Part shown: piece after piece, positions 39,814 through 48,602 of the stretch
Position numbering within the stretch: position 1 is the first letter of the stretch
Layout of the letters: each line of letters starts with the position of its first letter
Made by a program: the position numbers and the translations under genes
Notes under the pieces: generated by a model
Told to the model about the DNA's origin: nothing
Seen by the model: the letters and a program-made list of their open reading frames with translations, nothing else
Databases searched by the model: none
Origin: Stenotrophomonas sp. SAU14A_NAIMI4_8
GTDB lineage: Bacteria; Pseudomonadota; Gammaproteobacteria; Xanthomonadales; Xanthomonadaceae
NCBI RefSeq assembly: GCF_003086695.1
Contig: NZ_CP025999.1
Coordinates: 3,184,199 to 3,248,198 of the forward strand
Length of the DNA stretch: 64,000 nt
Direction of reading: 5' to 3'

Positions 39814-39999
39814 CTAGTGCCGTGCCCACCACAGCAGGCTCAGGCCGGCCAGCAGCACCAGCCCGCCGAAGCTGCGCAGGGCCGGGCTGGGCAGGTCCAG
39901 CAGGCGCTCGGCCATGCGCTTCCAGGCCAGCGGCGCGGCGAACAGCAGCAGCCCTTCCAGCACGGCCACCAGGCAGAGGGCGGCGAACAGGTCTTTCAT
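39814..39999 (-). CDS. DUF2065 family small membrane protein
   Basis: A 61-aa protein with two hydrophobic segments (LFAALCLVAVLEGLLLFAAPLAW and FGGLVLLAGLSLLWWA). It matches the DUF2065 (YjeT) family, encoded next to hflC in many proteobacteria; function unknown. CCGGAGTTCCCCC precedes the ATG. A strong hairpin with a T tract separates it from hflC, so expression may depend on read-through or on another promoter. Confidence 0.85.
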   Translation of the reverse strand: MKDLFAALCLVAVLEGLLLFAAPLAWKRMAERLLDLPSPALRSFGGLVLLAGLSLLWWARH

Positions 40000-40013
40000 G
40001 GGGGGAACTCCGG

Positions 40014-40050
40014 AAAAAGCACGGGGCCCGGCAGTTGGCCGGGCCCCGTG
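40014..40050 (-). terminator. Terminator between hflC and the DUF2065 gene
   Basis: Leftwards: CACGGGGCCCGGC, loop, GCCGGGCCCCGTG, then CTTTTTCC. A long perfect stem with a T5 tract only 16 bases after hflC, directly before the ribosome site of the DUF2065 gene. Confidence 0.75.
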
Positions 40051-40065
40051 GGTGATGCGTGAAAC

Positions 40066-40929
40066 TCAGCGGTCGTTCTTCAGGTACTGCAGGAACGGGT
40101 CATTCTTGTCCAGCACGATCACGCCGTTACCGTCGGTCATGGAGCCACGGTAGGCCTCCAGGCTGCGGTAGAACGCGTAGAACGACGGGTCGGCAGCGCC
40201 GGCCTGGCCGTAGATGCGTGCGGCATCGGCATCGCCTTCACCGCGCAGGCGCTGCGCATCACGCTCGGCCTCGGCGATCAGCACGGTGCTGTCGCGGTCG
40301 GCCTGGGCGCGGATGGTCAGCGACTGCTCTTCGCCCTCGGCGCGCAGCTTGGCCGCTTCCTGCTTGCGCTGGGCGCGCATGCGCTCGTACACGTCGTTGA
40401 TCACCTGGCTGTCGGTCGGCAGGTCCACCTGCTTGATGCGCAGGTCGATCATCTGCATGCCCAGCCCGGCCACCGCTTCGTTGATGCCCTTGAGCTGTTC
40501 GGCGATCAGTTCGCTGCGGTCACCGGAGACCAGCTGCTGCAGGGTGCGCGAGTTGATCTGGTTGCGCAGCGAATCGGTGATGATCGGTGCCAGGCGGGCG
40601 TTGGCCACGCGCGGGTCGCCACCGGTGGCACGGAAGTAGTCGCCCACGTTGGAGATGTAGCCGATGGCGAAGAAGTCGACGCTGACGTCCTTCTGCTCGG
40701 CGGTGAAGTAACGTGCCGGCGCGGTGTCCAGTACCTGGAAGCGGCGATCGAACACGCGCACCGTTTCCACCACCGGCAGCTTGAAGTGCAGGCCCGGCTT
40801 GATGTCCGAACGGACCACCTTACCCAGGTTCAGCACCATCGCCGTCTGGTCTTCACGCACCACATAGACCGAGCCCAGCAGGCCCAGCAGGGCCGCTACG
40901 GCGACCGCAATCCACATCGAACTTCTCAT
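40066..40929 (-). CDS. hflC: Protease modulator HflC
   Basis: SPFH/band-7 membrane protein, 287 aa; with HflK it forms a cage around the FtsH protease and tunes its activity. An N-terminal membrane anchor (WIAVAVAALLGLLGSVYVV), the SPFH domain (REDQTAMVLNLGKVVRSDIKPGLHFKLPVVETVRVFDRRFQVLD...), and a long charged helix (RMRAQRKQEAAKLRAEGEEQSLTIRAQADRDSTVLIAEAERDAQRLRGEGD) are visible. Its ATG overlaps the hflK stop (ATGA). Confidence 0.95.
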   Translation of the reverse strand: MRSSMWIAVAVAALLGLLGSVYVVREDQTAMVLNLGKVVRSDIKPGLHFKLPVVETVRVFDRRFQVLDTAPARYFTAEQKDVSVDFFAIGYISNVGDYFRATGGDPRVANARLAPIITDSLRNQINSRTLQQLVSGDRSELIAEQLKGINEAVAGLGMQMIDLRIKQVDLPTDSQVINDVYERMRAQRKQEAAKLRAEGEEQSLTIRAQADRDSTVLIAEAERDAQRLRGEGDADAARIYGQAGAADPSFYAFYRSLEAYRGSMTDGNGVIVLDKNDPFLQYLKNDR

Positions 40930-42062
40930 CGGCTGCCCTCCTCACGGCCACTGGGTCGCCCGGTCGGGCGGCCGACCGGCCGGCCCGGGTCACGGGAAGC
41001 TTCCACCGCCGTGGCGCCCGGCAGCGACGGCATCACCACCTCCGGGTTCGCCACCGGGGCCGGCGCCGAGGCGCTGGGGCGGGTATCGCCGGTCATCGGC
41101 ACGTAGATCAGCTGGCGGCCATCGCCACCGATCACCTTGCGGTTCTCGCTCAGCACCTGCTGCACCGTTTCCAGCCACAGACGCTTGCGGGTCACCTCGG
41201 GCGAGTTCTTGTACTGGGCCTGCAGCAGGCTGAAGCGCTGGGCGTCACCCTCGGCCTTGGACACCACGGCCTGCTTGTAGCCTTCTGCAGTGGTACGGGC
41301 ACGCGAGGCCTGGCCACGCGCTTCGGGCACCACCTTGGCGGCGTAGGCCTGCGCTTCGTTGATCAGGCGTTCCTTGACCTGCTGGGCGCCGTTGACCTCG
41401 TCGAAGGCCGGCTTGACCTCTTCCGGCGGACGGGCGTCCTGCAGGGTCAGGCCGGTCACGGTCAGACCGGTCTTGAACGCCTTCAGCAGCGCCTGCAGGC
41501 GTTCTTCGGCGGCCACGGCCAGCGGACCACGGTTGTTCAGCACGGCATTGAGGTCGGCACGGCCGACTTCCTCACGCACCGCGCTCTGCGCCGACTGCTC
41601 CAGCACCTGGTTGGCATCGACCGTGCCGAACAGGTACTGCTGCGGGTCGTCGATGCGGTACTGCACGTTCAACGAGACATTGACGATGTTCTCGTCGCGG
41701 GTCAGCACCGGCACCTGGATCGAGAAGGTCTTGATCTCGGTGGCGTTGACCTTGGTGACCGATTCGATCGGCCACGGCAGCTTGAAGTTCGGGCCAGGGG
41801 TCAGGATGCGCGAGAACTGGCCGAAGCGCAGCACCACGCCGCGCTGCTGTTCGCCGATCAGCTGGAAGCTGGAGAACAGCACCAGCAGCACCACCGCCGC
41901 CGCCACCCAACGCAGGATGCCCCCGTCGAACAGATCCTTCAGCGGCCCGGGCAGACCGCCCCAGCCACCGCCATTACCACCGCCGCGTGACCGGAACGGC
42001 CCACGTCGATTGTCCTCGGGGCCTTGTCCGCCCTTGTTGCCGCCGGGTGTATTCCAGGCCAT
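40926..42062 (-). CDS. hflK: Protease modulator HflK
   Basis: Partner of HflC in the FtsH-regulating complex, 378 aa. A glycine-rich cytoplasmic N-terminus (GGGNGGGWGGLPGPL), one membrane segment (ILRWVAAAVVLLVLFSSFQLI), the SPFH domain (GEQQRGVVLRFGQFSRILTPGPNFKLPWPIESVTKVN), a coiled-coil region, and a Pro/Ala-rich tail with repeated GRPVGRPTGRPSGR. The start at 42062 (MAWNTPGGNKGG) has TGATGGAGCGTGC upstream. Four-base overlap with hflC. It is divergent from the acryloyl-CoA reductase-like gene (152 bases). Confidence 0.95.
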   Translation of the reverse strand: MAWNTPGGNKGGQGPEDNRRGPFRSRGGGNGGGWGGLPGPLKDLFDGGILRWVAAAVVLLVLFSSFQLIGEQQRGVVLRFGQFSRILTPGPNFKLPWPIESVTKVNATEIKTFSIQVPVLTRDENIVNVSLNVQYRIDDPQQYLFGTVDANQVLEQSAQSAVREEVGRADLNAVLNNRGPLAVAAEERLQALLKAFKTGLTVTGLTLQDARPPEEVKPAFDEVNGAQQVKERLINEAQAYAAKVVPEARGQASRARTTAEGYKQAVVSKAEGDAQRFSLLQAQYKNSPEVTRKRLWLETVQQVLSENRKVIGGDGRQLIYVPMTGDTRPSASAPAPVANPEVVMPSLPGATAVEASRDPGRPVGRPTGRPSGREEGSR

Positions 42063-42214
42063 GCACGCTCCATCAAGATATGGGCTGCGACGCGGGCCCT
42101 TCCCGCAACGCCAGCCGTGAACCATCTCCGATCATACAAGATGGGGCGGACCGGCAGGATTGAAAGGGTGATGACGCGGTAAGGTTGTGTTTTCCTCGAA
42201 GTCAGGCAGCGCCG

Positions 42215-43210
42215 ATGGCCCCCACCCCTCCGTTCACCGCCTTCCGGATCGAAAACGACAGCGCCGGCTACCGCAGCGGCCTGGTCCAGCTGGGCGTGGA
42301 CGACCTCAACCCCGGCCAGGTGCTGATCCGCGCCCACTGGTCATCAGTGAACTACAAGGACGCCCTGGCCGGCACCGGCAAGGGCCGGATCCTGCGGCGC
42401 TTCCCGCTGGTGGGGGGCATCGACGTGGCCGGCACCGTGGTGGCTTCCAGCGACCCGGCCTGGCGCGAGGGCGATGCGGTGCTGGCCACCGGCTGCGGCC
42501 TGAGCGAGACCCGCGACGGCGGCTACAGCCAGTACGTGCGCCTGGAATCGAGCGCGGTGATCGCCCAGCCCAGCGGCCTGACCCCGCGCGAGGCCATGGT
42601 GCTGGGCACCGCCGGCTTCACCGCCGCGCTGGCGCTGCTGCGCCTGCAGGACAACCGGCAGACCCCGGCCCACGGCCCGCTGGCGGTTACCGGCGCCAGT
42701 GGCGGGGTGGGCGCGCTGGCCGTGGATATTTTCAGCCGCGCCGGCTACAGCGTGCATGCCATCAGCGGCAAGCCCGAACAGGCAGGGTTCCTGCGCGGAA
42801 TCGGCGCGGCCGAGGTGCTGCCGCGCGAGGCCTTGGCCGATACCGCCCCGCTGCAGTCGGCCCGCTTCGGCGGCGGCCTGGACAATGCCGGCGGCCCGAT
42901 GCTGGCCAGCCTGCTGGCGCAGACCGTGCCCTACGGCAGCGTGGTCAGCGCCGGCCTGGCCGCCAGCCCGGCGTTGGAGATGACGGTCATGCCGTACATC
43001 CTGCGCGGCGTGTCGCTGCTGGGGGTGTCCTCGGCCAGCGCCCCGCGCGATCTGCGCGAAGCGGTGTGGGCCCAGCTGGGCGGCGCGTGGAAGCCGCAGC
43101 ACCTGGACCGCATCTGCACCGCTGAAGTGGGCCTGGACGAACTGCCCGGCGTGTTCGAACGCATGCTGGCCGGCGGCTCGCTGGGGCGCACGGTGGTGCG
43201 GATCGACTGA
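42215..43210 (+). CDS. Acryloyl-CoA reductase AcuI/YhdH-like oxidoreductase
   Basis: NADPH-dependent medium-chain reductase, 331 aa. AcuI/YhdH enzymes reduce acryloyl-CoA to propionyl-CoA, protecting cells from this toxic intermediate. The catalytic domain opens with FRIENDSAGYRSGLVQLGVDDLNPGQVLIRAHWSSVNYKDALAGTGKGRILRRFPLVGGIDVAGTV. The Rossmann domain has VTGASGGVGALAVDIFSRAGY. No zinc-binding cysteines are seen, as expected for this branch. A propionate pathway is encoded 16 kb away, a possible but distant link. ATG 42215 is preferred over TTG 42185. Confidence 0.87.
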   Translation: MAPTPPFTAFRIENDSAGYRSGLVQLGVDDLNPGQVLIRAHWSSVNYKDALAGTGKGRILRRFPLVGGIDVAGTVVASSDPAWREGDAVLATGCGLSETRDGGYSQYVRLESSAVIAQPSGLTPREAMVLGTAGFTAALALLRLQDNRQTPAHGPLAVTGASGGVGALAVDIFSRAGYSVHAISGKPEQAGFLRGIGAAEVLPREALADTAPLQSARFGGGLDNAGGPMLASLLAQTVPYGSVVSAGLAASPALEMTVMPYILRGVSLLGVSSASAPRDLREAVWAQLGGAWKPQHLDRICTAEVGLDELPGVFERMLAGGSLGRTVVRID

Positions 43211-43299
43211 GCGTTGCAGGCAGGCGACGGACGGCAGGGCGCGGCCCTCCCGCCATCACGTGGCCCGCACTACACTGCGGGCAACACATGGGGAACAAC

Positions 43300-43671
43300 A
43301 TGGCACGCATTCTGATCGTCGACGATTCACCGTCGCAGCTGTTGGGGATACAGCGCATCGTCGAGAAGCTCGGGCACCAGATCCTGACCGCCACCGATGG
43401 CGCGGCCGGCGTGGAAACCGCCAAGGCCGAGCTGCCTGACCTGGTGCTGATGGATGTGGTGATGCCCAACCTCAATGGCTTCCAGGCCACCCGCACGCTG
43501 GCCCGCGACGAGGCCACCCGGCATATTCCCGTGATCCTGGTCACCACCAAGGACCAGGACACCGACCGCATGTGGGGCATGCGCCAGGGCGCCAAGGCCT
43601 ACATCACCAAGCCGTTCTCGGAAGACGAACTGTCCGAAGTGCTGGAGCGCGTTTTCGCCGGCCAGGGCTGA
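43300..43671 (+). CDS. PilH-like single-domain response regulator
   Basis: Stand-alone CheY-type receiver, 123 aa, with D8/D9, phospho-acceptor D52 (LVLMDVVMPN), T (VTTKDQ) and K (YITKPFSEDEL). The sequence MARILIVDDSPSQLLGIQRIVEKLGHQILTATDGAAGVETAKAELPDLVLMDVVMPNLNGFQATRTLARD closely follows PilH/PilG regulators of type IV pilus twitching. Ribosome site GGGAACAAC favours ATG 43300 over 43288. No other pil gene is adjacent. It is followed by a cluster of SMAG palindromes (43681-43764). Confidence 0.85.
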   Translation: MARILIVDDSPSQLLGIQRIVEKLGHQILTATDGAAGVETAKAELPDLVLMDVVMPNLNGFQATRTLARDEATRHIPVILVTTKDQDTDRMWGMRQGAKAYITKPFSEDELSEVLERVFAGQG

Positions 43672-43680
43672 ACCATTGCG

Positions 43681-43764
43681 GTAGGTGCCAACCTTGGTTG
43701 GCACGCCGCCTTGGTAGGTGCCAACCTTGGTTGGCACATTGTGCGGACCAAGGTCCGCACCTAC
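43681..43764. repeat. Three SMAG palindromes
   Basis: GTAGGTGCCAACCTTGGTTG at 43681-43704 and again at 43714-43737 (direct repeat, 33-base period), then an inverted copy with a different stem (GTGCGGACC/GGTCCGCAC) at 43741-43764. They fill the gap between two convergent genes. Confidence 0.85.
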
Positions 43765-43775
43765 CAAAATCGATC

Positions 43776-44669
43776 TCAGATCGTTTCGCCGAAGGCCTTG
43801 GCCAGGTTGCGGTACGCCTTCTTCTGCGCATCGTCGGTCGCGGCCGGGGCCACGATCTCCAGCTCCACGATCTGGTCGCCGTCGGGGTTGCCCGGCAGCC
43901 CGCGACCGCGCAGGCGCAGCTTGCGACCGGCATCTGAATCGGCCGGGATCTTCAGCTCCACGCTACCGCCCAGGGTGGGCACGCTGATGCTGGTGCCCAG
44001 CGCCGCCTGCCAGGGCGTCACCTGCAGGGTGTAGAGGATGTTGCGCCCGTCCACCTCGAACTGCGGATGCGCGGCATATTCCACTTCCAGCAACAGGTTG
44101 CCGCCGTGGTTGCCCTGCCCGGCCAGGCGGATCACCTGCCCCGGCCGGATACCCTTGGGCACGCGCACATCCAGCTGCCGGCCATTGACGGTGATGCGCA
44201 GGCTGTCGCCCTTGTAGGCCGCTTCCAGCGGTACCGACAGCTTGGCCCGGGTATCGCGGTTGGGCGCGTGGCCTTGGCTGCTGAAGCCCGGGCCGGCCCC
44301 CGGCCCCTGGCCGCCGCGCTGGCGTGCGAACAGGCTTTCGAAGAAATCGCTGAAGCCGCCGCCGGCACCACCGCCGCCGCCGAACACTTCCTCGAAGTTG
44401 AAGCCGCCGCCGCCGTAGTTGGGCGGAACGTTGAACTCTTCGCCCGGGCGGTAGCCCTGCGCACGCAACTGATCATAGGCCGCGCGCTTTTCGGGGTCGC
44501 GCAGCGCCTCGTAGGCCTCGTTCACCGCCTTGAACTTGTCTTCCGCCCCGGCCTCCTTGCTGACGTCCGGGTGGTACTTGCGTGCCAGGCGGCGATAGGC
44601 GGTCTTGATTTCCGCATCGCCCGCGCTCGGCTCCACCCCCAGGGTGGCGTAGTAATCCTTGAATTCCAT
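43776..44669 (-). CDS. DnaJ-family cochaperone (CbpA-like)
   Basis: Type II J-domain cochaperone, 297 aa, acting with DnaK. J domain 1-70 with the HPD tripeptide at 33-35 (RKYHPDVSKEAG), a Gly/Phe-rich linker (about 85-125), and two C-terminal beta-barrel substrate domains (AKLSVPLEAAYKGDSLRITVNGRQLDVRVPKGIRPGQVIRLAGQG and IPADSDAGRKLRLRGRGLPGNPDGDQ). No zinc finger, so it is not DnaJ itself. No cbpM-like gene is adjacent. It is divergent from the peroxiredoxin gene (260 bases). Confidence 0.92.
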   Translation of the reverse strand: MEFKDYYATLGVEPSAGDAEIKTAYRRLARKYHPDVSKEAGAEDKFKAVNEAYEALRDPEKRAAYDQLRAQGYRPGEEFNVPPNYGGGGFNFEEVFGGGGGAGGGFSDFFESLFARQRGGQGPGAGPGFSSQGHAPNRDTRAKLSVPLEAAYKGDSLRITVNGRQLDVRVPKGIRPGQVIRLAGQGNHGGNLLLEVEYAAHPQFEVDGRNILYTLQVTPWQAALGTSISVPTLGGSVELKIPADSDAGRKLRLRGRGLPGNPDGDQIVELEIVAPAATDDAQKKAYRNLAKAFGETI

Positions 44670-44929
44670 CCAGCTACCTCGATCTGCTTCGGCCGCGCCG
44701 GTGGCGCCGCCCCGGGTTCATTCTACGCGCCGGCGATGCTACGCCGCGCACCGTGCGGCCCTGGTGAGGCCGACTGATCCTGCGCAATGCAGCCGCCCTG
44801 CCGGTGCGGCAGGCTGAGGCTGGCGGCCCCCGCCGCAACGTTCCAAGATGGGGCGTGCACGCCGGGTTTCCAATGTCTTGACGCGTTCATCCCACCCACC
44901 CTTCTAGCCTGCCCCCGCAAGGAGTTCCC

Positions 44930-45412
44930 ATGACCATCCACGTCGGCGACCGCATTCCGGAAGTCACCCTCAAGCGCATCCGCGAAGGCGTCGAGACCCT
45001 CGATACCCACGCCCTGTTCGACGGCCGCAAGGTCGTGCTGTTCGCCGTGCCCGGTGCCTTCACCCCCACCTGTTCGGCGCGCCACCTGCCCGGCTACGTG
45101 GAGGCGTTCGATGCCTTCCGCCAGCGCGGCATCGAGGTCTACTGCATGGCGGTCAACGATCCGTTCGTGATGAAGGCCTGGGCGGCCGACCAGCACGTGC
45201 CCGACGGCCTGCTGATGCTGTCCGACGGCAATGGCGGACTGACCCGCGCCCTGGGCCTGGAGCTGGATGCCAGTGCCTCGGGCATGGGCATCCGTGCGCG
45301 CCGCTTCGCCCTGTACGCCGACGACGGCGTGGTGCAGGCGCTGTGGATCGAGGAACCCGGTCAATTCGAAGTGTCTTCGGCGCAGTACGTGCTGGAGCAC
45401 CTGCCCACCTAG
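44930..45412 (+). CDS. Peroxiredoxin (Prx5 family)
   Basis: Thiol peroxidase of 160 aa that reduces hydrogen peroxide and organic peroxides. The peroxidatic Cys is C48 in VPGAFTPTCSARHLPGYVEAF; a second family block is VNDPFVMKAWAADQ. There is no C-terminal glutaredoxin domain and no obvious resolving Cys beyond C72-region (VYCMAV). AAGGAGTTCCC precedes the ATG. It lies 26 bases upstream of a ferritin-like gene, forming a probable oxidative-stress/iron-storage operon. Confidence 0.93.
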   Translation: MTIHVGDRIPEVTLKRIREGVETLDTHALFDGRKVVLFAVPGAFTPTCSARHLPGYVEAFDAFRQRGIEVYCMAVNDPFVMKAWAADQHVPDGLLMLSDGNGGLTRALGLELDASASGMGIRARRFALYADDGVVQALWIEEPGQFEVSSAQYVLEHLPT

Positions 45413-45438
45413 CCCCACACCAGAGGAAACGGCCAGCC

Positions 45439-46014
45439 ATGTCCACCAAGCCAGCCAAGACCAGCAAGCCCAGTGCCACCGTCACCGCCATCAGCGACCG
45501 CAAGGCGCTGCGCGAACGGGCGCGCCGCAACATCGAAGACGGTGCCATCACCGACAGCTACAGCGCCGACCGCAAGGCGGTCATCAAGCTGCTCAACGAT
45601 GCATTGGCCACCGAATATGTGTGCGTGCTGCGTTATTACCGCCACTACTTCATGGCCAAGGGCATGCTGGCCGATGCGGTGAAGGCCGAATTCCTGGAGC
45701 ACGCCCAGCAGGAACAGGCCCATGCCGGCAAGCTGGCCGAGCGCATCGTGCAGCTGGGCGGTGAACCCGACCTCAACCCGGACACGTTCTCGGCGCGCTC
45801 GCATGCCGAGTACAAGGAAGGCAGCGACCTGCGCGACATGGTGCGGGAAAACCTGGTGGCCGAGCGCATCGCAATCGACAGTTACCGCGAGATGATCAAC
45901 TTCGTCGGCGACCGCGACACCACCACCAAGCGCATCCTGGAAGAGATCCTGGCGCAGGAAGAAGAACACGCCGATGAGTTCGCCGATCTGCTGGATGGCT
46001 GGATCGGGAAATAG
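45439..46014 (+). CDS. Ferritin-like protein (bacterioferritin-like)
   Basis: A 191-aa four-helix-bundle protein. A basic N-terminal extension (MSTKPAKTSKPSATVTAISDRK) precedes the ferritin-like domain. Likely metal ligands are E in NDALATEYVCVLRYYRHYFMAKG, E and H in FLEHAQQEQAHAGKLAERI, and E/H in ILEEILAQEEEHADEFADLL. Such proteins oxidise and store iron, and some protect DNA. AGAGGAAACGGCC precedes the ATG. Co-transcription with the peroxiredoxin links peroxide removal and iron sequestration. The exact subclass is uncertain. Confidence 0.88.
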   Translation: MSTKPAKTSKPSATVTAISDRKALRERARRNIEDGAITDSYSADRKAVIKLLNDALATEYVCVLRYYRHYFMAKGMLADAVKAEFLEHAQQEQAHAGKLAERIVQLGGEPDLNPDTFSARSHAEYKEGSDLRDMVRENLVAERIAIDSYREMINFVGDRDTTTKRILEEILAQEEEHADEFADLLDGWIGK

Positions 46015-46033
46015 CGGCCCGGCGCACGCCTTG

Positions 46034-46155
46034 GTAGCTGCCCACCTTGGTGGGCAGTTGTTCCGACGTATGCCAACCAAGGTTGGCACCTACCGTAGCT
46101 GCCCACCTTGGTGGGCAGTTGTTCAGTCGCGTGCCAACCAAGGTTGGCACCTACC
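46034..46155. repeat. SMAG array of alternating types
   Basis: Two tandem units of about 66 bases, each with a GTAGCTGCCCACCTTGGTGG palindrome (plus) followed by a GCCAACCAAGGTTGGC palindrome (minus). It fills the gap between the ferritin-like gene and the pbpC stop. Confidence 0.85.
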
Positions 46156-46171
46156 AAAGCAGAGAGCAGCG

Positions 46172-48553
46172 TCAACGGATGACGTTGAACCGCACCTGGG
46201 TCCAGGCGCCGTCGGACGCCAGCGCGGTCAAGGTATGCGCGCCGGGCTCGGCAAATTCGCGCTGCATCAGCTGTGCGCCCTGCGTCTGCGCGATCCAGCA
46301 GCCATCCAGCAGCCAGTCCACGCGCTGTTCGCTGCCCAGTGCGCGCAGCTGCAGGCGCACGCCATGTTCGGCATTGGGCGCACGCGCCAGTGCGGCGCCG
46401 TCGTTCAGTCCATCGATGTGCAGGGCCACGCTGGCCTCGCGGCCATCGTCGCGACAATCCGGGGAGAGCGCGGGCAACTGCGAGGCCTCGCGCGTGGCCT
46501 TGGCCAGCCATGGTGACAGCAACGCAGGCCAGCGCGCGATCTCGCCCGGCACTTCCACATGCGGCGCGCTGCAATCGGCAGACAGGCGCAAGCCGCTGCG
46601 CGCGTCGGCCACGTAGCGCTGCCGCCCCGGTTGCCAGCGCCGCGCGTCGCGCTCGGGGAAGGTCAGCGGCGCCGCACCGTCCAGCAGGAAGGCTGGCATG
46701 CGCCGCTGGCACAGCGACGCCGGCAGCCCCACGGCGCGCTCACCGGTGGGCCAGCACACGTCCGCTTCGCTGACACTGGCCGGCATCGGCGCGGCCGCCG
46801 AATCACCGCGCTGGCGCGGCAGGCTGTCCACCACTTCGAACATCAGCGGCAAGGCGGTCACCGCACCGTACTGGCCGGGCAGCGGCGTGCCGTCGGGCCG
46901 CCCCACCCACACGCCCACGGTGTAGTGGCGGGTGCTGCCGATCGCCCAGGCATCGCGGAAACCGTAACTGGTGCCGGTCTTCCACGCCACGCGCGGGCGC
47001 CCACCGATATCGAAGGTGCCCACGCCATAGCCTGGCCGTGGATTGGATTCGAGCATCTCGCGCACGATCCACGCCGCGCCCGGCGAGACCAGTCGGCGCT
47101 CCACCATCGGCTCGTCGGCGGTATAGCGCACGCGACCGGCAATGCCATTGCGATTCAAGGCGGCGAACGCGCCCACCAGGTCTTCCAGACGCGCGCCGGT
47201 GCCGCCGAGAATCAACGACAGATTGGGTTGCGCGCCCGGCGGGAAGCGCAGCTGGATGCCGGCGTGGGACAGGCGGGCGGCGAAGCGCGCGGCCCCCACC
47301 CGCTGCAGCAGGTCCACCGAAGGCACGTTCAGCGACAGGCGCAGCGCGGTGGCCGCACCTACCGGGCCATTGAAGGCCATGTCGAAATTGCCGGGTCGGT
47401 AACTGCCAAAGCTCTGCGGTGCATCCACCAGCAGGCTTTCCGAATGGATCAGCCCATCGTCCAGCGCCATGCCATACAGGAAGGGCTTGAGGGTGGAACC
47501 GGGCGAGCGCCAGGCCTGCACCATGTCCACGTGGCCCAGCCGCTGCCGATCACCGAAGGACAGCGTGCCCACGTAGGCGCGCGCCTGCAGGGTCTGGTTG
47601 TCCACCACCAGCAGCGCGGCGGAGGTGCGCTCGGGCAGGCCCGAAAAATAGCTGGCCACGCGCTCTTCCAGGGTGCGCTGCAGGCCGATGTCGATGCCAC
47701 TTTCAATGCGCGCCTGGCCGGGATAGGTGGCGCGCAGCCGCTGCGCCAGCAGGGCCGCATGCATGGGGGGCCGCAGCGAGCGCGCCACCACGTTTTCGAT
47801 GCGCGCATCCGACACCTCGTCGGCCGACCACACGCGCTGCTGGGCCATGCGCGCCAGCACCTTGTCACGTGCTTTCTGCGCCGCTTCCGGGTGCCGGTCC
47901 GGGCGCAGGCGGCTTGGTGCCTGCGGCAGCACCGCCAACAGGGCGGCCTCGGCATGCGAAAGCTGCGCCGCCGACTTGCCCAGGTACGCCCAGCTGGCCG
48001 CCTCCACGCCTTCGATGGTGCCGCCGTAGGGTGCCCGTTCCAGGTACAAGGCCAGGATCTGCGCCTTGGACAGGTGCACTTCCAGCTGCACCGCGCGCAG
48101 CATCTGTTTCAGCTTGCCCCACGGCGTACGCGAGTGCGGGTCGAGGATGCGCGCCACCTGCATGGTCAGGGTGGAACCGCCGGAGACGATGTGGCCGCCG
48201 CGCAGCAGCTGGCCACCGGCGCGCAGGATCGCCAGCGGATTGATGCCGGGGTGCTTCCAGAACCAGCGGTCTTCGTAGGTCAACAGGGCCTGCAGGTACA
48301 GCGGCGACACGCTGTCCACCGTGGCCGGGTAGCGCCACACGCCTTCGGCATCGGCGAAGGCCCGCAGCGGACTGCCATCGGCGGCCACCACCAGCGTGCT
48401 GGTGTCGCGCTGTTTCGGCAGCGGCGGTGGGAATGCCCAATCCAGCACCAGCAGCAACGCCAGTGCGGCAGCGGTACCCCAGCGCAGCCAGGGCCATAGC
48501 GGTTGCAGCTGGGGGCGCAGGGCCGCCAGCCGCGTTCTGATCGATCGCTTCAT
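46172..48553 (-). CDS. pbpC: Penicillin-binding protein 1C
   Basis: Bifunctional peptidoglycan synthase, 793 aa. One membrane anchor (LWPWLRWGTAAALALLLVLDWAF), glycosyltransferase 51 domain (LLTYEDRWFWKHPGINPLAILRAGGQLLRGGHIVSGGSTLTMQVARIL), transpeptidase domain with SXXK in SPGSTLKPF and KTGTS (VAWKTGTSYGFRDAWAIG), then a C-terminal BiPBP_C-type beta domain. The pairing with a large alpha-2-macroglobulin gene just upstream (49 bases) is conserved in Gram-negatives and is thought to couple envelope defence with wall repair. Confidence 0.96.
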   Translation of the reverse strand: MKRSIRTRLAALRPQLQPLWPWLRWGTAAALALLLVLDWAFPPPLPKQRDTSTLVVAADGSPLRAFADAEGVWRYPATVDSVSPLYLQALLTYEDRWFWKHPGINPLAILRAGGQLLRGGHIVSGGSTLTMQVARILDPHSRTPWGKLKQMLRAVQLEVHLSKAQILALYLERAPYGGTIEGVEAASWAYLGKSAAQLSHAEAALLAVLPQAPSRLRPDRHPEAAQKARDKVLARMAQQRVWSADEVSDARIENVVARSLRPPMHAALLAQRLRATYPGQARIESGIDIGLQRTLEERVASYFSGLPERTSAALLVVDNQTLQARAYVGTLSFGDRQRLGHVDMVQAWRSPGSTLKPFLYGMALDDGLIHSESLLVDAPQSFGSYRPGNFDMAFNGPVGAATALRLSLNVPSVDLLQRVGAARFAARLSHAGIQLRFPPGAQPNLSLILGGTGARLEDLVGAFAALNRNGIAGRVRYTADEPMVERRLVSPGAAWIVREMLESNPRPGYGVGTFDIGGRPRVAWKTGTSYGFRDAWAIGSTRHYTVGVWVGRPDGTPLPGQYGAVTALPLMFEVVDSLPRQRGDSAAAPMPASVSEADVCWPTGERAVGLPASLCQRRMPAFLLDGAAPLTFPERDARRWQPGRQRYVADARSGLRLSADCSAPHVEVPGEIARWPALLSPWLAKATREASQLPALSPDCRDDGREASVALHIDGLNDGAALARAPNAEHGVRLQLRALGSEQRVDWLLDGCWIAQTQGAQLMQREFAEPGAHTLTALASDGAWTQVRFNVIR

Positions 48554-48602
48554 GGTGTGCGGTCAGCAGGACGGGCCGCGCCATCGCGGCCCGTCCGCGC
48601 AA

